Under the pieces are notes generated by a model. That model saw nothing but the letters and a program-made list of their open reading frames with translations. It made no database searches and was not told the origin of the DNA. From contig DATMAB010000010.1 of the NCBI GenBank assembly GCA_035573675.1, forward strand, positions 62,001 through 126,000: a DNA stretch of 64,000 nt, given 5' to 3'. Origin of the DNA: Terriglobales bacterium. GTDB taxonomy: Bacteria > Acidobacteriota > Terriglobia > Terriglobales > Acidobacteriaceae. The position numbers and the translations under genes are program-made. Shown here piece after piece: positions 23,313 to 32,300 of the stretch (positions are counted from its first letter, which is position 1; each line of letters starts with the position of its first letter).

Positions 23313-23750
23313 ATGGGCATGACAGAACAGGAGATGATCGCCTTGTGGGAAGAGCATATCGGGGCTGAATTCGAGCGCAAGGATGTGGAGGCCGCCATGG
23401 CCACCATGACCGACGATCCGTTCGTGATCAACGTTGCGGTGGGGTCTGGAGGCCGTGGGCGCGAAAGCGTGCGGCGTTTCTACAGCGAGCAGTTCCTGCC
23501 GTCACTGCCAGCCGACAACGAGGTCCGAGTGGTGCGGCGAATCGTGGGGAAGAACGCGCTGGTGGACGAAGTCCGACACGCGTTCACTCACGACCGGAGG
23601 ATGGAATGGCTCCTGCCCGGGGTGGCACCGACTGGACGGCGCATCGACATCGAGGTCGTAGCCATCATCCTGTTCGATCAAGGAAAGATCGCAGGGGAGC
23701 GCATCTACTGGGACCATGCCACCGTGCTGCGCCAAGCGGGGCTGCTGTAG
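23313..23750 (+). CDS. SnoaL/NTF2-like protein
   Basis: 145 residues forming a cone-shaped NTF2/SnoaL fold. Opening helices WEEHIGAEFERKDVEAAMATM are followed by DDPFVINV, RRFYSEQFLPSL, and long strands with LVDEVRHAFTHDRRMEWLLPGV and GKIAGERIYWDHATVLRQAGLL. This is the pattern of polyketide-cyclase-like or ketosteroid-isomerase-like proteins of undefined substrate. An upstream GGGAGGT site supports an initiation region here (an overlapping ATG at 23308 is out of frame). It is probably part of the same transcript as the MFS transporter. Confidence 0.82.
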   Translation: MGMTEQEMIALWEEHIGAEFERKDVEAAMATMTDDPFVINVAVGSGGRGRESVRRFYSEQFLPSLPADNEVRVVRRIVGKNALVDEVRHAFTHDRRMEWLLPGVAPTGRRIDIEVVAIILFDQGKIAGERIYWDHATVLRQAGLL

Positions 23751-23799
23751 AGGCGCCGCCGCGTCCCTTGTGGAGCGCGGGTCAGTGGTGCGGGGCGGT

Positions 23800-24264
23800 C
23801 TAGAGAAAGCCGCGGAGCTGCTCTTCTTCGAGCGCGACGTGGCCGGCCAGGTTGCGGGCCACCTGCCACCCCTGCTCGCGGACGCTGGCGACGATATCCG
23901 GCAGTTCCTCTTCAGTGGCGCCGCGCAACTGCTCGAGGGCACTGCGAAAGTCGCGCAGTTCGCCGCGCAGTTGTTGGTGCTGGCCGACCATCTCGCGGGC
24001 GAAGTCCGCCAGTTCGGGACTGATGGCCGACACTTCCTCCTGCAGCCAGATCTCTTCGCGCGAGAAGTGGTCGGGAATGGTCTCGCAGAGACGGACACCG
24101 TAGCGATAGAGATCGCCGGTATCGCTGAGCTGCGCGAAACCCTGGCCGTAGCGTTCCAGGCTGTCGAGGGCATAGGCCAGTTCGGCCAGGTCGGCCATCA
24201 CCGATTCGTGGTCATCGTGGACGCGCTCGCATTCCACCCAAAAGTTCATTCTTGATGTCGTCAT
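23800..24264 (-). CDS. Hemerythrin-like HHE domain protein
   Basis: 154 residues in one four-helix hemerythrin domain. Likely di-iron ligands are H19 (HDDHE), H66 and E70 (HFSREE), H96 (QHQQL), and H142 and E146 (HVALEEE). Such proteins bind O2, NO or iron in the cytoplasm. It is transcribed divergently from the aldehyde dehydrogenase; the 197-base gap between them holds two GTGA-N6-TCAC sites, so an FNR/CRP-family regulator probably controls one or both genes. ATG 24264 is chosen; a second ATG six codons in is possible. Confidence 0.88.
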   Translation of the reverse strand: MTTSRMNFWVECERVHDDHESVMADLAELAYALDSLERYGQGFAQLSDTGDLYRYGVRLCETIPDHFSREEIWLQEEVSAISPELADFAREMVGQHQQLRGELRDFRSALEQLRGATEEELPDIVASVREQGWQVARNLAGHVALEEEQLRGFL

Positions 24265-24338
24265 GCCCGCCTCGCTTGCGAGTCCACACTCCCCGGTGAA
24301 CTCCGCTGAAGGGTAGCCGGACGGGCCTGCACCGGGCG

Positions 24339-24352
24339 GTGACGAGGGTCAC
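24339..24352. promoter_or_regulatory. Crp/Fnr-like operator, site 1
   Basis: GTGA-CGAGGG-TCAC, a perfect GTGA-N6-TCAC dyad. Its centre is 22 bases (two helical turns) from site 2. It lies in the divergent gap between the hemerythrin and aldehyde dehydrogenase genes. Confidence 0.6.
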
Positions 24353-24360
24353 GCGCCGAA

Positions 24361-24374
24361 GTGACAGGCATCAC
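24361..24374. promoter_or_regulatory. Crp/Fnr-like operator, site 2
   Basis: GTGA-CAGGCA-TCAC. It lies upstream of a candidate promoter at 24386-24415, so it would sit near position -55 of the aldehyde dehydrogenase transcript. Confidence 0.6.
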
Positions 24375-24385
24375 GTCCTCCCGAC

Positions 24386-24415
24386 TTGCGGGACGCCGGA
24401 ACGAAGCCCTACCAT
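24386..24415 (+). promoter_or_regulatory. Candidate promoter for aldehyde dehydrogenase gene
   Basis: TTGCGG and TACCAT, spaced 18 bases, each four of six consensus positions. Weak by itself, but well placed after the two dyads. Confidence 0.35.
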
Positions 24416-24461
24416 TGGCCGACGACAGACGGACGGCAGCGTCAGACCAGGAGAACCAGCC

Positions 24462-25910
24462 ATGCAGTTGGCAGAGCACAAGCTATTCATTGCCGGTGAA
24501 TGGGTGGCGTCGACCGGCGGGGTCCTTTTTCAGGACATCAACCCGGCGACCGGCGAGGTGATCGGGACCATCCACCAGGCCACCGGGGAGGACGTGGAGC
24601 GCGCCATCAGGGCGGCGTATGAGGCGCGAGCGCTGTGGGCGGCAACTACAGCGGCGCAACGCGAGCGCGTCCTGCTGAAGGCAGCGGACATCGCCGAGGC
24701 GCAAACCGAGGGCCTGGTCGACCTGCTGATGACAGAGACGGGCGCCGCCTTCGGCTTTGCGCACTTCCAAGTTCACCTGGTGACCGACTTTTTGCGCGCC
24801 ATGGCGGGCGAGTGCCGGCGCATCACGGGCGAGACCATGCCTATGCTGCAACCGGGACAGTTCTCGTTCTCGGTGCGGCGGCCGCTGGGCGTGGTAGCGG
24901 GGATAGGGCCGTTCAACGCCGCCATGTTCCTCCCGCTAAAGAAAGTGGCCATGGCGCTGGCTGCGGGGAACACGTTCGTGCTGAAGCCCTCGGAGGAAAC
25001 ACCCATCGTGGGGCTGAAGATCGCCGAAATCTTCGCGGCGGCAGGATTGCCTCCGGGCGTTCTGAACGTGCTCTCCGGGCCCGGACCGGACATCGTACGG
25101 CAGCTCATCGCCGACCCGCGCGTGAAGTTGATCACATTCACGGGGTCGGACAAGGTGGGACGCATCCTGGCCGCCGAGGCGGCAAAGTACTTCAAGCGCT
25201 TCGTGATGGAACTGGGCGGCAAGAACCCGTTCATCGTGCTGAAAGACGCCGATATCGACTACGCCGTCGATTGCGCCGCCTTCGGCATCTACATCCACCA
25301 GGGACAGGTGTGCATGGCCAGCTCGCGCATCATCGTGGAAGACCCGGTATATGACGAGTTCTGCAGGAAGTTCGTGGCCAAGACGAAGACGGTGAAGGTG
25401 GGTGATCCGCGCGATCCGGCGACGGTGATCGGACCTATCATCCGCAAGTCACATTGCGCCTTCGTGGACGGCCACATCGAAGACGCGGTGGCCAAGGGGG
25501 CGAAGCTGCTGACCGGCGGCACGCACGACGGCCCGTTCTACCAGCCCACAGTCCTGGCGGAAGTGACTCCCAAGATGAAGGTCTACCACGAAGAGACGTT
25601 CGCGCCGGTGACTTCGATCATCCGGGTGCGGGATGCGCAGCACGCCCTGGAAGTGGCCAACGACACCAGCTACGGGCTTTCCTCCTCGGTGATGACGCGC
25701 GACATCGACATGGCGCTGAAGTTCGCCGAGCGGCTGGAGGCAGGGATGGTCCACATCAATGACTGCACCCTTCACGACGAACCCACGGCGCCGTTCGGGG
25801 GCGTGAAAAACAGCGGCTTCGGGCGGGAGAACGGCCGCTGCGGCATCGAGGAGATGACGGAAGTGAAGTGGATCACTATCCAGCAGGGGAAGCGGCCGTT
25901 TCCGTTCTAG
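24462..25910 (+). CDS. Aldehyde dehydrogenase (vanillin/benzaldehyde dehydrogenase-like)
   Basis: 482 residues, the standard ALDH length. The NAD site has FTGSDKVG (226-233), the general base is Glu250 in VMELGGKNP, and the nucleophile is Cys284 in HQGQVCMASSR. The overall pattern (ETGAAFGFAHFQVHLVTDFLR, EMTEVKWITIQ) is closest to aromatic aldehyde dehydrogenases such as vanillin or benzaldehyde dehydrogenase. It would oxidise an aldehyde to the acid with NAD(P)+. ATG 24462 follows an AGGAG-type site. It could supply the aldehyde step for the catabolic island that begins 0.8 kb downstream, but its own promoter with two Crp/Fnr-like sites suggests separate control. Confidence 0.9.
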   Translation: MQLAEHKLFIAGEWVASTGGVLFQDINPATGEVIGTIHQATGEDVERAIRAAYEARALWAATTAAQRERVLLKAADIAEAQTEGLVDLLMTETGAAFGFAHFQVHLVTDFLRAMAGECRRITGETMPMLQPGQFSFSVRRPLGVVAGIGPFNAAMFLPLKKVAMALAAGNTFVLKPSEETPIVGLKIAEIFAAAGLPPGVLNVLSGPGPDIVRQLIADPRVKLITFTGSDKVGRILAAEAAKYFKRFVMELGGKNPFIVLKDADIDYAVDCAAFGIYIHQGQVCMASSRIIVEDPVYDEFCRKFVAKTKTVKVGDPRDPATVIGPIIRKSHCAFVDGHIEDAVAKGAKLLTGGTHDGPFYQPTVLAEVTPKMKVYHEETFAPVTSIIRVRDAQHALEVANDTSYGLSSSVMTRDIDMALKFAERLEAGMVHINDCTLHDEPTAPFGGVKNSGFGRENGRCGIEEMTEVKWITIQQGKRPFPF

Positions 25911-25918
25911 GGCAGGTC

Positions 25919-25963
25919 GTCCCACGTTTGCGCCGAACAGCATGGCGCAAACATGGGGCACCC
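25919..25963. repeat. Family G palindrome, left flank of DUF4256 gene
   Basis: CGTCCCACGTTTGCGCC faces GGCGCAAACATGGGGCACC. The same family copy lies on the other side of the gene at 26597-26640, in the same orientation. Confidence 0.75.
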
Positions 25964-26014
25964 TCGGCTGTTTGGCCAACGCTGGTTTTGAATTTCCCGA
26001 GTCCACGTAAGACT

Positions 26015-26575
26015 ATGCCCAACGCAACGCTTTCAAAACAGCAACGAGAAGAACTGCTCAAAGCACTAAGCGCCCGTTTCGAGAAGAACATGAACCGGCA
26101 TAAAGGTCTTGAGTGGGCCAAAGTACAAGCAAAGTTGGAAGCGAATGCTGAAAAGCTGTGGTCCCTCAATGAAATGGAAAGGACGGGCGGCGAACCGGAT
26201 GTTGTTGGTCATGACAAGAAGACCGGCGAATACATTTTTTATGACTGTTCAGCGGAAAGTCCCAAGGACCGCAGGAGTGTTTGCTATGACCGTGAAGCGC
26301 TGGAGTCAAGGAAAGAGCACAAGCCAAAGAACAGCGCTGTGGATATGGCAGAGGCGATGGGCATTGAGCTGCTGACGGAAGGGCAATATCGAGAGCTGCA
26401 GAAACTAGGAAACTTCGACACGAAGACGTCGAGCTGGGTGAAGACACCGGCTGGGATCCGAAAACTCGGCGGCGCCCTGTTTTGTGATCGCCGCTACCAC
26501 ACTGTTTTCCTGTATCACAACGGTGCGGATTCCTACTATGCGGCGAGGGGGTTCCGTGGCTGGCTAGCGGTCTAA
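26015..26575 (+). CDS. DUF4256 family protein
   Basis: 186 residues. The near-invariant DUF4256 stretches are all visible: LLKALSARFEKNMNRHKGLEW, EKLWSLNEMERTGGEPDVV, EYIFYDCSAESPKDRRSVCYDREALE, GIELLTEGQYRELQ, GALFCDRRY and a closing ADSYYAARGFRGW. The function of the family is not known. Base composition is visibly lower in GC and codon choice (many AAA, GAA, ATT) differs from the neighbours. The gene is bracketed by two copies of the family G palindrome, so horizontal transfer or cassette-like movement is likely. ATG 26015 is used; no strong ribosome site precedes it. Confidence 0.9.
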   Translation: MPNATLSKQQREELLKALSARFEKNMNRHKGLEWAKVQAKLEANAEKLWSLNEMERTGGEPDVVGHDKKTGEYIFYDCSAESPKDRRSVCYDREALESRKEHKPKNSAVDMAEAMGIELLTEGQYRELQKLGNFDTKTSSWVKTPAGIRKLGGALFCDRRYHTVFLYHNGADSYYAARGFRGWLAV

Positions 26576-26596
26576 GGCCCCGTGGTTGTTCGTTCT

Positions 26597-26640
26597 CCCG
26601 TGTCTCCGCGGAAAAACACCGCGTAGACATGGGGCACCGT
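26597..26640. repeat. Family G palindrome, right flank of DUF4256 gene
   Basis: CCCGTGTCTCCGCGG faces CCGCGTAGACATGGGGCACC with an AAAAACA centre. It shares ACATGGGGCACC with the left copy and its reverse complement matches the 7919 copy. Confidence 0.7.
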
Positions 26641-26729
26641 CGCGGTCTAAGGCTGTTGCCCAGAAACGAACCAGAGCGCGGGCAGGATGCCCGCGCGACA
26701 GCCAGCGAGACTCCGGCGCTACAGTGGCG

Positions 26730-27455
26730 CTAGTCGCGCCCGGCCTCGATGAGTTTTTCCGCCAGACCCTTGGGGTTGGTGAAGATCACTTCATGGCTGC
26801 CGGGCATCTGCACCAGGCGGCAGAGTCCCAGGCGGCTGGACATGCGCGGATGCCAGCCCCATTCGCCGGGAGGAAGGGCGATGTCCTCGGTGCAGTTGAG
26901 GTAGCTGCGCGGAATCTCGAGCGAATAGAACTTCTTCATGTCCAGCTTGTCCTGGAAGGGCTGGTAGGGCTCGGGTGAAAGGGATTCGTAGGCGGACTTG
27001 GCGAGGGCGAGGTCGGCGTCGTTGATGAAAGCCTCGCGCCAGATGGGAAAGGGCGCCATGACGGTGTGGTCGGCAGATTCCCGGGCGAGCCGGTCGAACA
27101 ACTCACGATAGTAGGGCGGAATCTCATCGAGCAAACAGTTGCCGTCCTGGAGCACGAAGGCGTTCCAGAAGACCAGCCGGCGAATGCGCTCCGGCATGAC
27201 TTCGGCGACCTTGGCGATGATGGTGCCGCCGAAGCTGTGTCCCACCAGGACGAAGTCGCGCACGTCATTGCTCACAATGTAGTCGACGATGGACTGTGTG
27301 CACTGCGCGTGGTTGACGGCCTTGTTGCTGCCTTTGCCGTGCCCCGCGATGGTGGGCGTGAAGGCGGTGTGCCCCGCAGCCTTCAAGTGCTGGGTGGTCT
27401 GGCTCCAAGCACTGCCGCTGTGCCATGAGCCGTGAATCAGGACGAATTTCGCCAT
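26730..27455 (-). CDS. Alpha/beta hydrolase (methylesterase/hydroxynitrile-lyase-like)
   Basis: 241 residues. FVLIHGSWHSGSAW starts the fold, followed by the nucleophile elbow GHSFGG (Ser about 91) and a C-terminal MPGSHEVIFTNP with the catalytic His (about 223). An Asp in the later strands (NCTEDIALPP) is the likely acid. The size and the opening HGSWHSGSAW resemble plant-type methylesterase/hydroxynitrile lyase relatives and N-formylmaleamate deformylases. It is the first gene (3' end) of the minus-strand catabolic block, immediately downstream of an isochorismatase-family gene, a pairing also seen in N-heteroaromatic degradation. The substrate is inferred only from context. Confidence 0.88.
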   Translation of the reverse strand: MAKFVLIHGSWHSGSAWSQTTQHLKAAGHTAFTPTIAGHGKGSNKAVNHAQCTQSIVDYIVSNDVRDFVLVGHSFGGTIIAKVAEVMPERIRRLVFWNAFVLQDGNCLLDEIPPYYRELFDRLARESADHTVMAPFPIWREAFINDADLALAKSAYESLSPEPYQPFQDKLDMKKFYSLEIPRSYLNCTEDIALPPGEWGWHPRMSSRLGLCRLVQMPGSHEVIFTNPKGLAEKLIEAGRD

Positions 27456-27495
27456 CTGCCAACTCCTGTGGAGGTCACGCGGTCATGGATGTCAC

Positions 27496-28170
27496 TCAAC
27501 GTTGAGCGTCGCGGTGGGAGGATTGTGCGGTAGCACCAGCCATCGCTCCTTCCATCTCCGCCAGAAGCTGGTCGGTGGTCATCACGCGGCCGAAGAGCAG
27601 CTCGATGTTGCGCAGCGTAGCCTCGTGCATGGTTGCGTCAAAGGTGGCGTTCGCGTCGCTGGGGAAGGCCACCTGGTAGTCGCGCATGAACGCGGAGCGC
27701 GCGGTGGATTCGCAGCAGGCGTTGGTCGCTGTCCCGGTGATGATCACGGTGTCGATGTTGTGGTAGCGAAGGATGGCGTCCAGATCGGTCTCGAAGAAGG
27801 CATCGAACTTGTGCTTCACGATGCGGTACTCGTGCGCGCCCTCCTGCGGCTGGAGCATGTCGGGGTACATCTCGAAGCTGGGCTCGCCGCTCCACAGCAC
27901 CCGCTGTTCCTGAATAATGGGGAACTTGCGCAGCATCAAGCCGCCGTAGGGTGGCCGGTGGTCGGACTGCGTCCAGACGATGGGCATCCGCTGTTCCCGG
28001 GCGAAGCGGATCAGGCGCTCCAGGCGCGGCAGCATGGCGCGCGCTCTGGGCGTTTCGAAGGGAGCGCCCTCGGCGACGAAGGCATTCTGCATGTCAATGA
28101 CGATGAGGGCGGTTCGCCGGGGATCGACGGTGAAGAAATCGCTTCCGGAGGCTTTCAGATTGGACGACAT
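27496..28170 (-). CDS. Isochorismatase-family cysteine hydrolase (amidohydrolase)
   Basis: 224 residues. Catalytic residues of the cysteine-hydrolase group are present: Asp26 (VIDMQNAF), Lys119 (VKHKFDAF) and Cys152 (ATNACCEST). These are the triad of nicotinamidase, maleamate amidase, N-carbamoylsarcosine amidase and peroxyureidoacrylate/ureidoacrylate amidohydrolase. There is no second, aryl-carrier domain, so it is not an EntB-type isochorismatase. It lies between a nitrilase-like gene and an alpha/beta hydrolase on the same strand. An amide-to-acid step late in degradation of a nitrogen heterocycle would fit. ATG 28170 is used; the longer upstream frame overlaps the nitrilase gene. Confidence 0.9.
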   Translation of the reverse strand: MSSNLKASGSDFFTVDPRRTALIVIDMQNAFVAEGAPFETPRARAMLPRLERLIRFAREQRMPIVWTQSDHRPPYGGLMLRKFPIIQEQRVLWSGEPSFEMYPDMLQPQEGAHEYRIVKHKFDAFFETDLDAILRYHNIDTVIITGTATNACCESTARSAFMRDYQVAFPSDANATFDATMHEATLRNIELLFGRVMTTDQLLAEMEGAMAGATAQSSHRDAQR

Positions 28171-28214
28171 GGCGTGGTTCCCTTCCCGACCCGGAGGTCC
28201 GGCTGACGCAGCGC

Positions 28215-29282
28215 TCAGCGGCCGGGTTTCTTCCAGATACCGCGGTCGTGCATGAGACGGATCTGGCGCTTGATGACCCTGGAGCGGTACTCGGCATGCT
28301 TCATCGGTTCCCGCTTGAGGTACAGGTTCTTGGGGTAAATGGGTTTCTCGTACACGATCTGGTAAAGCTCCGTGCGCAAGTCCTTCAGCCAGTTGTCCCA
28401 TTGGGCGCGGGCGCGATGGTCGCGCAGGGCCTCGATGTCGATGACCCCGGCCACGTAGGTGGAGCAGCCGCTGTATTCCTGCCGGCCCACGATCTGTCCC
28501 TTGTAGTTGAAGATGAACGAGCGGCCGCCGAAGGTGTCGATCGCGGTGGTGCTGTCCGGAAACAGATAGTACGTGCCCAGGTTGGGAGCTACGACATAGA
28601 AATTGTTGTCCAGGGCGCGGGCGCGACTCTGAATCTCGAAAAATTCGTTTCCCGTGCCGGGGTGGGGATAGGAGGCGCGATAGACGACTTCGGCGCCGTT
28701 CAGCGCCAAGGCGCGGGCGTTCTCCGGATACGACCCCTCGTTGGCCATCATGATGCCCAGGCGGCCGATCTCGGTATCCACTACCGGCCAGAAGGCGTCG
28801 AGATTGCGGCCGTACTTTTCAATCCACCAGTCGTACACATCATGCGGACAGACGGAATGCTCGACCGGAAACAGCGGCGAGACCTTGTAATGCTTGAGGA
28901 TGACTTTCCCGCGCGGGTTGATGACGAAGCCGACATTGAAGAAGCGGTCTTTCAGCTCCGGGTGGCGGGCCTTGGCCTGCGCCATGATGAAGGCGTTGTA
29001 TTCACGCGCGATCTTGCCCAGTTCCTCGGTTTCTTCGCCGGGGATGTCGATGGCGCATTTGCGGGCGAACTCGACGTGGTCGAGGTCGAGGACCTCGTCG
29101 TTGAAGGCCTGCAACGCGCCTTCCGGCAGCGCAATGAGACGCACGGGGATGTCGAGCGCCGAGAGCCAACTGGCAGCCTTCACCAGATGCTTGATGTGCT
29201 CGAGGTTGATCCTGATGTCCTTGCGGCTGCGGATGCCGCGCACGGTGGGGATGAGTCCGACTGCCGTATAGGGCTTGATCAT
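28215..29282 (-). CDS. Nitrilase-superfamily protein lacking the catalytic cysteine
   Basis: 355 residues, full length, with the carbon-nitrogen hydrolase fold. Glu54 (LPEGALQAF) and Lys133 (HYKVSP) of the Glu-Lys-Cys triad are present, but the cysteine position in the segment GIMMANEGSYPE is Ala180, encoded by GCC. In its paralogue at 41027-42151 the same place reads IICMEGSYPE. The rest is highly similar (PGEETE, EIGR, NGAE, SYP, ARALDN, TAIDTFGG). The sequence is not otherwise decayed. It is probably a pseudo-enzyme or uses another residue. ATG 29282 follows AGGAAA. It lies between an isochorismatase-family gene and a TonB-dependent receptor gene on the same strand. Confidence 0.88.
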   Translation of the reverse strand: MIKPYTAVGLIPTVRGIRSRKDIRINLEHIKHLVKAASWLSALDIPVRLIALPEGALQAFNDEVLDLDHVEFARKCAIDIPGEETEELGKIAREYNAFIMAQAKARHPELKDRFFNVGFVINPRGKVILKHYKVSPLFPVEHSVCPHDVYDWWIEKYGRNLDAFWPVVDTEIGRLGIMMANEGSYPENARALALNGAEVVYRASYPHPGTGNEFFEIQSRARALDNNFYVVAPNLGTYYLFPDSTTAIDTFGGRSFIFNYKGQIVGRQEYSGCSTYVAGVIDIEALRDHRARAQWDNWLKDLRTELYQIVYEKPIYPKNLYLKREPMKHAEYRSRVIKRQIRLMHDRGIWKKPGR

Positions 29283-29381
29283 GATTTTCCTGAACAGTGC
29301 CGGGCTAACTGCGGCCGGCCAATTTGGGCTTGACCCGGCCGGGAGAAGCAACTCTCCCGGCCGACCGTCCGAATCCATCCG

Positions 29382-32300
29382 CTAGAAGCTCAAGCGGAAG
29401 GATAACTGGATCTGGCGCGCCGGCGCCGCGAACTTGGGCGACCCAAAGCCAGCGGGCGTGGTGATGCCATCGCCGAATTCCCGGGGAACCGGCGTGACGA
29501 AATCGGGCGCCCCATACACGTGGTTGACGTCCTGCACGTTGACGATGTTGAACAGGTTGAAGAACTCCACGCTGAAGTCGCCGCGGATCCGCTCGCTGAA
29601 GGGGATGCCGCGCTGGACGCGAAGGTCCAGGTTGAAGTAGGGATCTCCCTTGTAGGTGTTGCGGCCGATGGTCCCGACGCGATCGGAGAACGGGAACAAA
29701 TCGCCGTTGGTGTCGAAACCGGCGTTGATGGTGAAGTAGCGGGCGCTCTGTGCGCTCATCAGGATGGAGGACTTGAAATCGCGCAACACGCGCGGCCACT
29801 GCCTGGGCGACTCGCCGAGCACGGCCACCGTGACGCGATGGCGGATGTCGTTATCGCCGATGGCGCGGTCCAGGTCGTGCCGCAGGTAGTTTTCCGGCAC
29901 GTTGGGCAGGTTGATGGTGGTGGAGATGTCGATGGACTTGGAGTAGGTGTAGTTGGCCAGGATGCTGTAGTGGTTGGCAAAGTTCTTGCGCAGGCTGGCC
30001 GTGCCCGCGTGGTAGATGGAGAATCCCACCGGGTGCACGTACAGCGTAAAGCCAAAACTGGGATCCGCCGGACAGAAGGTCTCCTTGCCGAGCGGCGTGG
30101 GAGCCACGGAACCCGCCGGCGCACAGGGCAGAGGCAGTCCCGTGATGGGGTCGCGTCCATTGGGATTCGGCAGTCCGTTCACGCTGTCGTAGACCGGCAA
30201 CTGCAGCGCGTGGATGTACTGATACCCGGCAGAAACGAACCAGTTCTTGCCCAGCTCATGTTCCAGTTCCAAGCTGGCCAGTTGCGAATAGGCGTTGGGG
30301 AAGTCCCGCTTGGCGTAGCCCAGCGGAAACTGGAGCGGGAAGGGACCGATGGGCGTGGGGTAAGCTCCGGTGGTTGCAAAATTGAAGAAGGCGGAAGGGC
30401 CGGGAAAGATACCCGACGGCAGCCCCACAGCCCCGGAAGCGCCGAATCCGATCAGAGTGTTATTAGGATCGGAGAATTCAGGAAGTAGGGGAGGGCCGAA
30501 CGGACCGACGTTGGTGTCCAGCATATACGTGAACTCCGAAGCGCCGATCCAGCTCACCAGGATGTCGCTGTAGACGAAAGGGGCGTTGAAGAGCCCATAG
30601 CCGCCGCGCAAGACGTCCTTGCCTCCCCGGAACGAGTAGGCAAACGACACGCGCGGCTGGAAGTTGTTGTAATCGGTGGTGTGGAACCTGCCCGGGCTCA
30701 CCAGGTCGGGGCCGGTGGTCTTGGTATCGACTGCGGAAGGCAGGACATCGACGTCGTAGCGAAGGCCGAAGGTCAGGCTCAGGTTGGGCTTCACACGCCA
30801 CTGGTCCTGCACGTAGAGCGAGTAGAGCTTGTGAACGTAGCTGACGCGCGTGCTGGCGTCGAAGATGGGCGCCGCCGGGCCGGTGAACAGGTCGCTGAAG
30901 AACGGAGCAGTGCGCGCGGGGATGGGCTGGCCGAAGAATTCACGCGGTTCCAGGAACAGAAAGACCTCTTCGATGGGCTGCGTGACCCCGGGACGGCACC
31001 CGGAAATAGGCACGCCAAAGAAGCCGTCGGGGCAGAAGACTCCGAATCCCGGGGTGAACAGCGGCACCTGCGTGTTGGTCCACACGGGGTGGATTTCGCC
31101 GCCGAATCTCACCGTGTGCTTGCCGTGAGTCCAGGTGACATTCTCGGCGAACTGCACCCGCTGCTCGCGGTAGAAACGGACGCTGCCCACGAATCCGCCA
31201 CCGGAGAGCAGATTGGGAATACTGATGGCGGGCTCGAGCCCCGCGCCCTTGGGGATGAGGTCGAAGGTGCGGCGGCCGTACTGTAACAGCGTGCTGCTGG
31301 TCCACTCCGGCGAAAAGACGTGAACCAGGTTGGTGTACACCGTCTGGTCGCGCACCGGATTGTCCCGGTAGGAAGAAGGCAGGCCTTCGCCCGGAGGTGC
31401 GCCGCGCACGTTCTCCTTGCGGGTGTCGTTGAACAGGTAGCCGATGTTCCAAAACGTGCGTTCGCTCAAGACGTTGTTGATCTTGATGAAGAATTTATCG
31501 TAGTTGTCCACGGAGAGGATGGAGCCCAGCGTCTCCGGCTGCAGGCCGAAGAACTGCTTGGTTCCGTTGATGCTGAGGCAGGCGGGATTGAAGGTTCCGG
31601 GCGGCGGCAACACCGGGCACGTCGCCGGATTCGGGTTGATGGTGTTCAGGATGAAGCTGGAATAGATGGGCGACTCAGCCCGCCGCTGGCCTTCATACCC
31701 GGCGAAGAAGAAGTTCTTCTCCTTGCGCAGCGGGCCACCCAGCGTGCCTCCGAACTGATTAAAACGCAGGGTGGTGAATCCGGGCGCGGAGAGCAGGTTG
31801 TTGGCGTTGAGCGCGTCGTTGCGAAAATACTCGTACAAAGTGCCGTGCAGGTCGTTGGTGCCGGACTTGGTGATGGTGTTGACTACCGAACCCAGGCTGC
31901 GTCCGGTATCGGCGTTATAGGGGCTTTCCACCACGCGGAACTCCTGCACCCAGTCCTGCGACGGGCTGACGCGCTGCACGCCGGAGATGCTGGTGGTGTA
32001 GTCCAGGCCGTCGAGGGCGAAGAAGGAGGTATGGCTCTCGCGCGTGCCTCCGAAGCTCAGCTTCAGGACGGTCTCGGTGAAAGGAGATTGGGCGCCGACC
32101 GCCGTGCTGCGGCCGACCGCCACCGACGGGGTGAGCAGCACGAAGTCGATGAAGTCGCGCCCGGAGATAGGCAGGTCGGCGATCTTGCGCGACTCGATGA
32201 CCTGGCTGACATCGGATTTTTCCGGATCGATGGCCTGGGCGGTTTCCTGCACCTCGACTTCCTGGCGCACTTCAATCCCCAACCGGACCGTCAAGGTCGC

